A stretch of 64,000 bases of DNA from Pseudoflavonifractor capillosus (GCF_016899775.1 NZ_JACJJE010000010.1:18631-82630); one strand, 5' to 3'. Shown: positions 54,077 through 63,322, numbered from the stretch's first letter. The notes: generated by a model from the sequence alone, not told the origin. Made by a program: numbers and translations.

Positions 54077-54120
54077 GTATGATTTCAGATTATACGATTC
54101 AAGAACATCTGAAATCATAC
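54077..54120 (-). promoter_or_regulatory. 14-bp inverted repeat over the marR promoter
   Basis: Arms 54077-54090 and 54107-54120 are perfectly complementary (GTATGATTTCAGAT) with a 16-base centre. A reverse-strand TATAAT lies at 54094-54089 inside it, with no good -35. The right arm reaches the stop codon of the kinase gene. It is probably the MarR operator and may also act as a terminator for the kinase. Confidence 0.65.
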
Positions 54121-55541
54121 TATTCTTCGAGGGCCTTGTCAAGTCCTTTTTGAACTTTTTCATCCGGCCCCCACTCTGTACCGCCGCCCAGAGAGGGCAG
54201 AATGGTTCGATCGGTGTCATAGGAGGGCAGGCAGGGAAAGCGGAGGGCAATCCGGAACCGGTCTCCCTCCCGCTCCACGTCGCAGCGTCCGCCCATATTC
54301 TGCATCATGGCGGAGATGTTGTGCAGGCCGATTCTGGTGCTCTCCACCTGGTCCCCTGGGTCGCGTGTCCGGTTCTCCAGCACAAATCCCGCCCACGCGC
54401 GGCCGTACTGGGTGCGGGCGGAGATGGAGAAGGCCGGATCGGCATATTTCAGCAGGTTGGAGACCAGATTGTCGAAGATCCGCGCGACATAGCCGTCACT
54501 GACCTGGACCGTCCGGGTTTTCCAGTCCAGGTCCAGGGAGACGGAAAAGCCCTGCTGCTGGAGAAAGGCGGCAGTCTCGGAAAACACGTCGAAAAAGGCC
54601 GCCTGGAAGGAGGTGGGCGGGTCCAGCGGCGCCTGGGTCTCGCTGGTGACCAGGGCGTACTCAAACAGGTGGTCGCTGAGCTGCTTCATCCGCCGGGCCT
54701 TCTGGTCGATCTTGTCCACATACTCCTCCAGCTGGGGGGCGCAGTCCCGGCACTTGTGCCGGAGGATCTCGGTAAAAATAAAAATGGAGGTCAGGGGGGT
54801 GCGCAGGTCGTGGGACATCTCGGTGACCATCCGCTGGTTGGCCTGGGTGAGCCTCCGCTCGCTCTCCGCCTGCTCCCGGACGGACTGGCGCATGGCCTCC
54901 AGGCTCTCGGCCAGCTCGGCCAGCTCGTCCCGCCCCCGGACAGTGATGGGATACTCCAGATTGCCACCCTCCAGAATCCGAATCTCTCCGCTGAGAGCAC
55001 GGATGTACCGGATGGTCCGCCGGATGCCCGCCATCACAACGGTCAAAAACAGCAGGAAGGCGGCCAGCAGGGCCCCCACGGTCAGATAGTTGTAAAACTG
55101 GTAGTAATAGTAGCCGTGGAGGACCACCTCCGCCTCCCCGTCCGCAAAGTCCACGTAGTAGATCTGCTCCCAGGCGTAATACAGCTCCTCGGTCTCCTGG
55201 TCGGAGAAGTCCACGCTGGGGTAGTTGGAGTCATATACCAGGGCCCCATCCCGGTACACCTGGATGGCCACCAGCCCCTGCTTCCGCACCCATGCGGTGA
55301 GGGAGTCGGCGCTCCGGACGGACAGGCCGTGCTCGGTCACATAGGTCTGCAAACTCTGGATGCGGCGGCCGTCCTCCCGCTCCAGATAATTGGACTGGGC
55401 TAAATATTCGTCGATCAGCTGGACACCGCCCCAGCCCAGCAGGCAGAAGCACGCCAGCGCGGCGGCAAAGGCCGCCGCCATCAGCCGCCCCAGCTCGGCG
55501 TAGATGGAGGTCCGCCTCCGCTTATTCCAAAACCGGATCAA
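54120..55541 (-). CDS. Sensor histidine kinase
   Basis: A 473-residue membrane kinase. One helix near residue 25 and another near 155 bracket an extracellular sensor of about 125 residues. A HAMP-like linker follows, then the HisKA helix with the phospho-acceptor His (MVTEMSHDLRTPLTSI) and the HATPase domain (IFDNLVSNLLKYA, IGLHNISAMMQNMGG). The signal is unknown. It overlaps the response regulator gene by 20 bp and lies just before the MarR-ABC operon on the same strand, so sensing of an envelope-active compound is plausible. Confidence 0.92.
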   Translation of the reverse strand: MIRFWNKRRRTSIYAELGRLMAAAFAAALACFCLLGWGGVQLIDEYLAQSNYLEREDGRRIQSLQTYVTEHGLSVRSADSLTAWVRKQGLVAIQVYRDGALVYDSNYPSVDFSDQETEELYYAWEQIYYVDFADGEAEVVLHGYYYYQFYNYLTVGALLAAFLLFLTVVMAGIRRTIRYIRALSGEIRILEGGNLEYPITVRGRDELAELAESLEAMRQSVREQAESERRLTQANQRMVTEMSHDLRTPLTSIFIFTEILRHKCRDCAPQLEEYVDKIDQKARRMKQLSDHLFEYALVTSETQAPLDPPTSFQAAFFDVFSETAAFLQQQGFSVSLDLDWKTRTVQVSDGYVARIFDNLVSNLLKYADPAFSISARTQYGRAWAGFVLENRTRDPGDQVESTRIGLHNISAMMQNMGGRCDVEREGDRFRIALRFPCLPSYDTDRTILPSLGGGTEWGPDEKVQKGLDKALEE

Positions 55542-56238
55542 AGCGATACCCCTTTCCCCAGACCGTGACGATCCGCTTTGGCTTCTGCGGGTCCTCCTCC
55601 ACCTTCAGGCGGAGCTTTCGGATGTGTACCATCACGGTACTGCTGCAGTTGTAGAAAAACGGTTCCTCCCAGACGCTCTCGTACAGGTTCTGGGCCGAGA
55701 AAATTTTCTTGGGATACTGCATCAGCAGCAATAGAATCTGATACTCCAGGTTGGACAGCTCCACCGGCTTCCCGTTTACCGAAACCTCGTTAAAGTCCCG
55801 GTTGATGCGGATGCCGGAGGACTCCAGCACCCGGTTTTTGATCTGCTTCCGGTCGTCCGCCTTGCCCCTGTAGACCTGATACCGGCGCAGCAGGGCCTTG
55901 ACCCGCCCCAGCAGCTCGGAGTAGGAGAAGGGCTTGGCCAGGTAGTCGTCCCCGCCGGCCATGAGCCCGATGAGCTTGTCCGACTCCTGGGTCTTGGCGG
56001 TGAGAAAAAGCACCGGAACATAGGAGAACTTGCGGATCTCCTCACAGGTCTTCAGTCCGGACATCCCCGGCATCATCACGTCCAGGATGATCAGGTCGGT
56101 GTCCTCGGACACCAGCTTCAGCCCGGAAGCCCCGTCCGGCGCCTCGGCGACCGCGTAGTCCTCCCCCTCCAGCAAGATCCGGACGCCCTCCCGGATATCC
56201 GCGTCGTCTTCAATGATCAAGATATTTGCCGCGCTCAT
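55522..56238 (-). CDS. OmpR-family response regulator
   Basis: A 238-residue regulator with a receiver domain (acidic pair in IEDDADIREG, phospho-Asp in LIILDVMMPGMSG, Lys in AKPFSYSELLG) and a C-terminal winged HTH (VELSNLEYQILLLLMQYP, STVMVHIRKLRLKVEEDP). ATG 56238 is used; AGGAGG lies 12 bases upstream. A longer in-frame start at 56277 has no site. It pairs with the kinase downstream. Confidence 0.92.
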   Translation of the reverse strand: MSAANILIIEDDADIREGVRILLEGEDYAVAEAPDGASGLKLVSEDTDLIILDVMMPGMSGLKTCEEIRKFSYVPVLFLTAKTQESDKLIGLMAGGDDYLAKPFSYSELLGRVKALLRRYQVYRGKADDRKQIKNRVLESSGIRINRDFNEVSVNGKPVELSNLEYQILLLLMQYPKKIFSAQNLYESVWEEPFFYNCSSTVMVHIRKLRLKVEEDPQKPKRIVTVWGKGYRFDPVLE

Positions 56239-56353
56239 GGTTTGGATCGGCCTCCTGTTCCGCCCCTCCTCCCGCACAGGCGGGGCGCATATTTCCTGTC
56301 GTTCGGGCTCCTGCCGGTCTTGCCCGCAGCTTTGGGGGTTGAGATACGCCGTG

Positions 56354-56388
56354 GGGCCGCGGGGACGGTCCTCCCGGCCCCGCGGCCC
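56354..56388 (-). terminator. GC-rich hairpin between the lipoprotein and response regulator genes
   Basis: GGGCCGCGGGG (56354-56364) pairs perfectly with CCCCGCGGCCC (56378-56388). There is no U-tract, so it may only lower read-through. Confidence 0.5.
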
Positions 56389-56413
56389 TGTATGAAAAAC
56401 AGAGCTGCCGTTC

Positions 56414-56899
56414 TCAGCAGTCTGTGAGCATCCACTGACCGTTCTGCCGGGTCAAGGTGAAGGCTTCGCCCTCCGTCTCCGCCAGAACCGCCGATCCATC
56501 GCCGGAGAAGGAGGCGTTTCGTGCAGTCGTCCCGCTGCTGGGTGAGGCCGCGCTCTTGGAGGAGCCGGAACTCTTGCTGGAAGAACTGCCGCTGCCAGAA
56601 TTAGAGCTGTTTCGGCTGGAGCTGCTGTTGGAACCAGAATTGTTCCGGTTAGCGCTGCTGCTGGAACTGGAATCATTCCGGCTGGAACTATTGTTGGAAT
56701 TGGAGTTGTTTCGGTTGGAATGGCTGCTGGAATTGGAGTTGTTCCGGTTGGAGTTGTTCTTGCTCTGGGACTGGGTGGTGTTGTTCTTGGAGGAGGAGTT
56801 CTTATTGCTGCTCCCCGTACAGGACGCCAGGGACAGAGCCATGACGCCGGCCAGACAGACGGCCAAACCTCGAGTGAGATATTCTTTCCGCAGTAACAT
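56414..56899 (-). CDS. Ser/Asn-rich low-complexity lipoprotein
   Basis: A 161-residue protein. The lipoprotein signal ends in LASC (about residue 27). Residues 30-120 are almost pure Ser/Asn with Arg/Lys (SNRNNSNS-type repeats). A short C-terminal segment of about 35 residues (SAVLAETEGEAFTLT, then NGQWMLTDC) looks like a small folded or wall-exposed tip. The disordered spacer could cross the cell wall. It precedes the two-component genes on the same strand, so it may be part of their sensing or output. The family is not recognised. A structured RNA lies before it. Confidence 0.7.
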   Translation of the reverse strand: MLLRKEYLTRGLAVCLAGVMALSLASCTGSSNKNSSSKNNTTQSQSKNNSNRNNSNSSSHSNRNNSNSNNSSSRNDSSSSSSANRNNSGSNSSSSRNSSNSGSGSSSSKSSGSSKSAASPSSGTTARNASFSGDGSAVLAETEGEAFTLTRQNGQWMLTDC

Positions 56900-57035
56900 A
56901 AAGAAACATTCCTTTCTGATCTTAGATTTTTTCCAAAGGCCTTTCCGCCTTTGTTGAGGTCATTCTCCCGCGGAAAGCTGAATGGTTCCTAAAGCCGTTT
57001 CTAAACAAATCTGAAATTTTCGGCCCGCTCCAGAC

Positions 57036-57122
57036 AAAAAACGCTCGGTTCTCAGGGAACCGAGCGCACTCGACATCTTTCTCCACCTCCGCGGCTGCGG
57101 CCGCGGGTCCTCCGATGACTGC
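57036..57122 (-). ncRNA. Structured leader RNA with terminator, copy 2 (before the lipoprotein gene)
   Basis: On the reverse strand: TCATCGGAGG, the stem CGCGGC-CGCA-GCCGCG (57105-57090), AGATGTCGAGTGCGCTCGG and a perfect 10-bp terminator stem (57066-57057 with 57051-57042) with loop CCTGA, followed by TTTTTT. Compared with copy 1 every base of the first stem differs but pairing and the CGCA loop are kept, which is strong evidence for a folded RNA. The rest of the 575-bp gap to the SLH gene holds only the terminator at 57404. Confidence 0.75.
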
Positions 57123-57403
57123 TCTATGAAACTGTCGCTCCGGCCGCAAACAATACCACGGAACCGGCCAACACGCATTATAACGAATTCGCTCGGTTTG
57201 TCAATGGGGAAACTTTTCCTTTTTAGATGAAAAAAATCAGTATTATAGCCCATGATATCCAAATAGGTCTGCGTGAATGCCGCAGGAAAACGCCGGCTAT
57301 ATATGGTTTCATAACCATGTGTACCGTCCTATGAACCGCAGCTGAACTGTACTTTTCTCTGCCTTTACCTGCGGCACACAGGGGGCTTGTATAGCAGAAA
57401 AGC

Positions 57404-57439
57404 GGAGCCCGCCTCCCACAGGGGAGACGGGCTCCTTTT
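57404..57439. terminator. Terminator downstream of the SLH gene
   Basis: GGAGCCCG (57404-57411) pairs with CGGGCTCC (57428-57435), with an inner CCTCC/GGGGAG stem, and TTTT follows on the forward strand. It stands 36 bp after the reverse-strand SLH gene stop and probably closes that operon. Confidence 0.65.
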
Positions 57440-57474
57440 CGCTTGTTGTCTAACAGCAGACGGATCTGCGCGCG

Positions 57475-60400
57475 TCAGCGCCAGTTCTCGGTTCCGTTGG
57501 ACTTGGTGTAATCGTGGGCGTTGGTGGCCTCCATGATCTGGAAGTAGCCCCAGTGGGCCCGGGTCAGGTCGCTGAACTGGACCAGGTCGGCCTGATGGTC
57601 GATCACGTAGTCACGGTCGGCCACGCGGCCCAGCATGTTGTTGACGATGGTGGTCACCTGGGCGCGGGTAATCTGGTCGTTGGGACCGAAGCTGCCGTCG
57701 GTGTAGCCGCCGATCCAGCCGTAGCTGGCCGCCTGGGCCACGTAGGTGTAGAACCAGTCGCTGCGGGACACGTCGCCGAAGTAGCACACGGCGTTGTCAG
57801 GCTCGTAGGCGAAGGCCAGGGCGATGACGCAGAACTCGGCCCGGGTGATGGGGTCGTTGGGCCGGAAGGTGCCGTCGGGATCGCCGGAGACCATGCCCAG
57901 AGAGGCCAGGGTATTCACCGCGGTGGCGTACCACGCGTCGGCGGGCACGTCGGAGAAGGTCTTGGTAATGGTCACGTCCTTGTTCAGCAGCAGGGCGTAG
58001 AACATCTGGGCCACCTCGGCGCGGGTCATGGAGTTATCGGGGCCGAAGGTTCCGCCGGGATAGCCGGAGAGGTAGGCCATGTGGTCGGTGGTGTTCAGCC
58101 AGCGGGTCACGCCGGTGACGCTGGGGTCGGCCAGGACCACGGTGGGGGTGACGGAGAAGGCCGCCTCGTTGCCGGAGGTGCGGATGACGCCCTCGGCGCC
58201 GGTGGAGGTGGCGGTGTAGCCGTCGGCGGTCTCGATGATGACCTCATAGCGGGTGCCCTCGGGCAGGTTGCGGATGACGATCTTGTCGCCGCCGGTCAGG
58301 GTGATCTCGTCGCCGCTGCCGATGGTGCCGGTGTAGTCGCCGTTGTAGTAGAAGTTGTTCTCCAGCTCGTCTCCGTCCTCGTCGGTGAAGATGACGGTGA
58401 AGATGAAGTCCTCATTGCCGCCGTTGCCGCCCAGGGAGATGGTCAGGTTGCCGGTGGGGTCGCTGTCGCTGCCGCCGCCGGAGCCGCCGCCGGGATTGGG
58501 ATCGGGATCGGGGGTAGGTTCTGCCGCGGTCTCCCACACCAGGACGAAGGGGGAGAAACCGCCGGAGCCCACGGTGAAGGAAATGCCGTTGGAGTTATTA
58601 GTCACGGCAATCGTTTCAATTTTACTATTGGCGATATCATCGGGGTCAAAGCCGGTAGTGCCGCCGCCAGAGGTATCCCGGTGCAGGTCCTCGAAGTGCA
58701 GCAGCTTGAAGTCGGTGCTCTGGTCCGTGCCTTCGGGGTAGCCCCAGTAGATGGTCACACCATTGCTGGCCTTGATCCAGGCGTTGCCGTTGTGGGCGTC
58801 CACCAGGTCCAGATACTTGATCTGGTATTCGCGGTTTTCGTTTGCTCCGCCGAGTTTCGTATCCGCTGCCTCTTGCAGTTTGCTGATCCGCTCATCACCC
58901 TTGCCATCGGAAGAAATGATGTTGTCGAACAGCAGGGACGGTGTGGCATCCTCAGGCAGCTGCACGCCGGTGTTGTTCAGGGTGTAGGTAGTGCCCTCGG
59001 GAACAACCGCCACTGCGGAATCGGTGGCCACGTTGCCAGTATAGGACACGCTGCCGTCTTCGGCGGCCGGCACTTCCTGAATACCGCTGGTGGCGTCATC
59101 GGCCTCCACCGCGCGGACAGTGAGGGTGCCGGTGCCAACCAAGAGCCGATAGGTCTTGCCGTCTTCCGTTTGAGCAATCACGTCGTCCAGATTGTTCTCA
59201 CCAGGGTAGAGCTCGATGGTCAGTTGGCCGTAGACCTCGCCCATAGTGGCCGGATCAAACGCATCCTCTGTCACTGTGTGCTTCGCACCATCTTCGTCCG
59301 TGTAGCTGTAAGTGACACGGACCTTGTCCTGACCCGCTCCTTCAGAGAAGTGGTAGTAGCCGTTCCCATCAGAGATGACGGTCCAGGACTTACCACCGTT
59401 GGTGAAGGTGAGTCCCGTAGGATCGACACCAGCAGGCGCGTTGATATGGAACATGGGATGCGGCAGCGAATTGCTGGAGATGGTACCTGTATCGCCCACC
59501 ACCGCGTCATAGCCGCCGTCGCCGCCCTCGTAGACTGTGATATCGGCGGGTTTAATTTCGATAGGCTCGCTTTCAAAGATTGTGGCCGTGACCGTATTGG
59601 CTTGCAGCGTGGCGGTTTTATCGGCGCTCAGGTCGTAATCGGCCAGCTTGTAATCAAGAAACTGGAGGGCATGGACGTAAGCGGTCGGATCATCCACACC
59701 GCCTTCGAAATATGTGCGCCATGCTTCGCCAGTGGCATCGTTTTTCCCAAGCAAACGCTCCACTACCCATAGGCGGAAGCGGGTATTCGCCCAACCCTCT
59801 GGACCGCCCGGACCGGCCATATTCCGCAGATTCATTTTCGCCGTCATGTTGGCTGATGTGCTCACTTGAGGCGCAACACCAGTGGATTCAAATACGTCTT
59901 CCTTCAGCTTAAAGTCCAGACCGGTCAGCGTCATAACGTCGGAAACAATTGTATAGTCTTTCCCCGTGAATTCCGCTTGGATGTGGATTTCCAGACTATT
60001 TTCACTCGATAGAAGCTGGTCAGGGTCAAAGGTAACTGTCCAGTTTGTGCCATCGCCTGTCCAGGCAGAGCTACCAGTTTTTGTGCCAATAGTCTTCGGA
60101 ACGACCAGTTTTGACTCCATCCGAAGTGTGACGGTACCGTCTGAGTTTCGATTCGCAAATTCCAGGTTGGGGTCAACATTTACGAGAATTTCAAAGGTCG
60201 CAAACTTCTCGCCCATGAACGGAACATTACTCTTGAGCAGCAAATCGTCATTGACAGCAGTGGAAACGGTGTAAGAAATGAGGTTGTCATTTTTGGTCAG
60301 CGTGTCCGTTGACTGGGCAATCAGAAGATCCCCATTATCACCGCGGGTAAATACATCCAAGGGGACGCTCTGCTCCGCCGGAGCCAATTGTTCGTCAGTC

Positions 60401-61317
60401 CATTTGGGAACTGCAGTCCAAGCGCCTGTGAATTTAATCTGGGTGTCGTTCCCTGCGAGGGTACTGCTGGCGGTCGCCGTAGCTCCCGTTTCATATTCGC
60501 TACCGTCTTCTGCCGTCCAGCCATCGAAGTAATAGTACGATGTATCAGGGTTGTTCCAAGTATAACCGAAGAACCCCTGCCAAACTGTTTTCCCCTCTAT
60601 ATTCAGTCCATCGGCAACAGCAAAGTTCTGATTTTCCACCTTGGTACTGGTCAGAGCAGCTACTTTATTCTTTATATAATCATAGCTGCCAGAGCTCTCG
60701 TTTCCTTGTATCCCTTCTTCCGTAATTGGGAAGATGGAATTAACATCGCTCGGGATACCGAAATCATATGTGACGGTATAAGTTTTATCGTCACTGGAAC
60801 CGCTACCCCAATCGCTCGGTGCGGTGGTAGTCCAACCGTAGCAGACATCATACCAGCTGTCTCCGTCGATGGTATAAGGGTCAATTGTAATCTCTGCAAC
60901 ATCGAATGTGTAATTTTCTTTGTTTGTTGCCTTAAAGATGCTGTCCGCGTCCATGAGGGTCTGACTATTCGTATAATTGGTCAGAACGATCTGCTGCAGG
61001 TACCATGTATTTTTGGTACCATCTACAACATAAGGGATTTGATAAGTATCTCCGCTCATGTCGGTAGAAGAGACCCACAAATTTATGGTACTAGCATTCG
61101 TGTTCCCTATTACGACACTATTTCCCGGATTCAATCTATCGAGAGCCGTAGCATCGAGGGCATCATCTGAAATTTCTCCATCCTTGATCATATAATGAGC
61201 TGAATAAATATCAGCTCCTGCAGGTGGTGCAGCCAATGCGTTCGGCACAAACGTGCCAACTAAAGCGAACGCCAGAAGGCTGCAGCAAATCCGTTGCCCT
61301 AGTCGTTTTAGATTCAT
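57475..61317 (-). CDS. Large S-layer-homology (SLH) domain surface protein
   Basis: A 1280-residue exported protein. A signal peptide (LLAFALVGTFVPNALAA) is followed by about 900 residues of beta-rich, adhesin-like sequence, a Pro/Gly linker (PDPDPNPGGGSGGGSDSD), a short beta domain and three C-terminal SLH repeats (AYLSGYPGGTFGPDNSMTRA, GMVSGDPDGTFRPNDPITRA, GWIGGYTDGSFGPNDQITRA). SLH repeats bind pyruvylated secondary wall polymer, so it coats the cell. AAAGAGG precedes the ATG. It follows the GLUG-like gene at 61404 and probably shares its promoter, which lies in an invertible segment. Confidence 0.9.
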   Translation of the reverse strand: MNLKRLGQRICCSLLAFALVGTFVPNALAAPPAGADIYSAHYMIKDGEISDDALDATALDRLNPGNSVVIGNTNASTINLWVSSTDMSGDTYQIPYVVDGTKNTWYLQQIVLTNYTNSQTLMDADSIFKATNKENYTFDVAEITIDPYTIDGDSWYDVCYGWTTTAPSDWGSGSSDDKTYTVTYDFGIPSDVNSIFPITEEGIQGNESSGSYDYIKNKVAALTSTKVENQNFAVADGLNIEGKTVWQGFFGYTWNNPDTSYYYFDGWTAEDGSEYETGATATASSTLAGNDTQIKFTGAWTAVPKWTDEQLAPAEQSVPLDVFTRGDNGDLLIAQSTDTLTKNDNLISYTVSTAVNDDLLLKSNVPFMGEKFATFEILVNVDPNLEFANRNSDGTVTLRMESKLVVPKTIGTKTGSSAWTGDGTNWTVTFDPDQLLSSENSLEIHIQAEFTGKDYTIVSDVMTLTGLDFKLKEDVFESTGVAPQVSTSANMTAKMNLRNMAGPGGPEGWANTRFRLWVVERLLGKNDATGEAWRTYFEGGVDDPTAYVHALQFLDYKLADYDLSADKTATLQANTVTATIFESEPIEIKPADITVYEGGDGGYDAVVGDTGTISSNSLPHPMFHINAPAGVDPTGLTFTNGGKSWTVISDGNGYYHFSEGAGQDKVRVTYSYTDEDGAKHTVTEDAFDPATMGEVYGQLTIELYPGENNLDDVIAQTEDGKTYRLLVGTGTLTVRAVEADDATSGIQEVPAAEDGSVSYTGNVATDSAVAVVPEGTTYTLNNTGVQLPEDATPSLLFDNIISSDGKGDERISKLQEAADTKLGGANENREYQIKYLDLVDAHNGNAWIKASNGVTIYWGYPEGTDQSTDFKLLHFEDLHRDTSGGGTTGFDPDDIANSKIETIAVTNNSNGISFTVGSGGFSPFVLVWETAAEPTPDPDPNPGGGSGGGSDSDPTGNLTISLGGNGGNEDFIFTVIFTDEDGDELENNFYYNGDYTGTIGSGDEITLTGGDKIVIRNLPEGTRYEVIIETADGYTATSTGAEGVIRTSGNEAAFSVTPTVVLADPSVTGVTRWLNTTDHMAYLSGYPGGTFGPDNSMTRAEVAQMFYALLLNKDVTITKTFSDVPADAWYATAVNTLASLGMVSGDPDGTFRPNDPITRAEFCVIALAFAYEPDNAVCYFGDVSRSDWFYTYVAQAASYGWIGGYTDGSFGPNDQITRAQVTTIVNNMLGRVADRDYVIDHQADLVQFSDLTRAHWGYFQIMEATNAHDYTKSNGTENWR

Positions 61318-61338
61318 AAGAATACCTCTTTCAAATAT

Positions 61339-61380
61339 AAGTGGGGCTGTGCGACCGGCATTGGCTGTACAGCCCCACTT
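61339..61380 (-). terminator. 12-bp hairpin between the two surface-protein genes
   Basis: Arms 61339-61350 and 61369-61380 are perfectly complementary. No U-tract follows (ATATTTG on the reverse strand). It probably tunes read-through from the first gene into the SLH gene. Confidence 0.6.
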
Positions 61381-61403
61381 GACACAGATATGCCTGATTT
61401 GGT

Positions 61404-63047
61404 TTAGTTGGCTGCCGTGAAGGGATACGTAACAACGGATGTATTAAAATCTGTTGCCGTACCAGCTGCGCGTACCCAGCAGTCCTGTGTAAAGCCTTTA
61501 CGTGTAAAATCACGGACCGTCGTGCTATTGCTCACGTTATCAAACACGCCAATATCTGTGCCACCAGCTTCGGCCCCTTCACCGCTGCCGCCAACGACCA
61601 CCATGGTCGCCCAGCAGTATTCGGTGTAAGCGCCGCGGACATTCTTGCCAACCACACCACCGGCATGGCCCTTTAAGAATTCAGGCAGCGCAGTGGGAGA
61701 GGTTGTGGAATAGCAGTACTCCACTTTACTATTGTTCAGTCCGACAATTCCGCCGCCGTTGGCAACGCCGGTGATGGTGGTATCACGGCTGGAGCAGTAA
61801 CGCACATCCGCATTGCGGATAAAGCCTGCCACGCCACCGGCGCTGCGGCCAGACGCGCTGCTATCGCGCACCTGGACGTTCTGGACCAGGGCGCGGCCGC
61901 CGCCGGCGCCATCCACCATGCCGGCAAGCACCCCGGCATAGGTGCCGGAATACTGCGCCGTGACATTCTGGAGCGTCAGGTTGGCGACGGTCTGGCCCGG
62001 GCCGATCTTTGCGAACATACCGCTGCAGGTATCGCCGGACGATGTACTGACCGCGCGGAATTTGGCGTTGGAGATGGTCTTGCCATTGCCATTAAAGCTG
62101 CCGGCAAAAGTCAAGGAATCATAAGTCGCGTTTTCACAATCGATGTCAGTGCCAAGAATAATCAACTGGCCGGCATCTGCCTGATCCGCATACTCGACAA
62201 AAATTTCCCAGTCGTCCGAACCCGTAATAGTTGCAGTGTTGCCGTTGATCAGGTCAGTGTAAAACTCACCGTTGCCCGTCGTTCCGCCAGTGATATTGCC
62301 ATACAAGGTGGTGTTCCCGGTCACGGTGGCGTCATCTGCCAGAGCGTTGTTGAATCCTGCGTCAGTATACCAGGCAATGCTCTCACCATCGGATAGCTCG
62401 ACATAAGGTGTTTCCAGATCCGCTCCGGCGGGGAGCTGCCAGGTGATCGTCTGGCCGTCCACGACATAGTTTACGGTGTAGACGGTTGTGCCGGGAGCCA
62501 GCAAAAGCAGTGTGGACTCCGCGGCGTCCCGATTGACCGCCATGGTCTGCGCCGCGCTGCCCGCGCCAAGAGCTCCTTCGGGAATGGTGATGATCTGTCC
62601 CGCAAGATAGTTTGCCAGCATACCGACCGTCAGGCCCTCGGCTTCCGTAAAGCCTCCGCTCCAGACGCTTCCGTCCGTGGATGTGAGATTCAACGCAAAC
62701 ATGTCGTCGTTGATGTCTACATCCTCCAACTCGATGTCAAATTTGAGGGTAGCCGCGCTGTCCGTCGCGGACTCCACATACAGGTCTCCTGTCGTGTGTC
62801 CGGTGGGGGTAAACGCCGCGCCCGTGGCAAGGGTTACCTCTACGTCGAAATCGGTCACATCGCTGTCGTTTGACACAGTTACCGCTAGATTGCCGCTGCT
62901 GTCCGTTTCCCAGGTTTGGGTCCCATAGGAAACGGACACACCGGCAATGCTGGACTCAGCATCCCCCTCCGCCGCCAGTGCTGTCACCGGGGTCAGAGAC
63001 AGGACCATAGCCAATGCCATCGCGGACGCCAAAAGTTTCTGCTTCAT
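61404..63047 (-). CDS. Secreted GLUG-like repeat protein
   Basis: A 547-residue exported protein. The signal peptide ends near ALAAEG (residue 26), a beta-sandwich-like domain follows (VSVSYGTQTWETDSSGNLAV), then a parallel-beta region with GLUG-like repeats (GGVAGFIRNADVRYCS, GGGIVGLNNSKVEYCYS, GGVVGKNVRGAYTEYCW). No SLH or sortase signal is present, so it may be released or held by the SLH partner. AAGGAGG precedes the ATG. Its upstream region is the candidate invertible promoter. Confidence 0.85.
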   Translation of the reverse strand: MKQKLLASAMALAMVLSLTPVTALAAEGDAESSIAGVSVSYGTQTWETDSSGNLAVTVSNDSDVTDFDVEVTLATGAAFTPTGHTTGDLYVESATDSAATLKFDIELEDVDINDDMFALNLTSTDGSVWSGGFTEAEGLTVGMLANYLAGQIITIPEGALGAGSAAQTMAVNRDAAESTLLLLAPGTTVYTVNYVVDGQTITWQLPAGADLETPYVELSDGESIAWYTDAGFNNALADDATVTGNTTLYGNITGGTTGNGEFYTDLINGNTATITGSDDWEIFVEYADQADAGQLIILGTDIDCENATYDSLTFAGSFNGNGKTISNAKFRAVSTSSGDTCSGMFAKIGPGQTVANLTLQNVTAQYSGTYAGVLAGMVDGAGGGRALVQNVQVRDSSASGRSAGGVAGFIRNADVRYCSSRDTTITGVANGGGIVGLNNSKVEYCYSTTSPTALPEFLKGHAGGVVGKNVRGAYTEYCWATMVVVGGSGEGAEAGGTDIGVFDNVSNSTTVRDFTRKGFTQDCWVRAAGTATDFNTSVVTYPFTAAN

Positions 63048-63137
63048 ACTTGTTCTCCTCCTTCACAAATTTAGTCCGCACAGGTTCCGGGCCGCGGGCC
63101 CTCTGTCCGCCGTTCTCCCCTCCTTTTCGGCTGTATG

Positions 63138-63151
63138 CAAAATAGGTGTTT
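63138..63151 (+). repeat. Left inverted repeat of the promoter switch
   Basis: CAAAATAGGTGTTT; its exact reverse complement is at 63403-63416. It lies 90 bp upstream of the secreted-protein start codon. Confidence 0.75.
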
Positions 63152-63322
63152 CGGGAATTCTGGCGCGTCTTGAGGCAGGCGGATGCGCTTCCGCCCCTTT
63201 GATCAATCCCATCTTAACCCAATCGGAACCGAGGAAAATGTCGAAAGGGCGCGAAAAGCCGGGCCGTGGGAAATGTTTTTTTCACGCGGCCTGATTTTCG
63301 TGCCCAAAACAGGGAGAATCCC

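Noticed and set aside
51775..54153. Very long open frames opposite the ABC exporter and MarR genes
   Set aside because: They lie antisense to clearly recognisable ATPase and winged-helix genes, have no ribosome binding site, and their His/Gly/Gln-rich composition is what the complement of GC-rich codons gives.
57256..57269. CCAAATAGGTCTGC as a third recombination repeat for the promoter switch
   Set aside because: Only about 10 of 14 bases match CAAAATAGGTGTTT and there is no partner copy or promoter nearby; probably chance.
57514..59772. Long forward open frame opposite the SLH protein
   Set aside because: The reverse strand has SLH repeats and a signal peptide in frame; the forward frame is a Val/Gly/His-rich shadow with no start signal.
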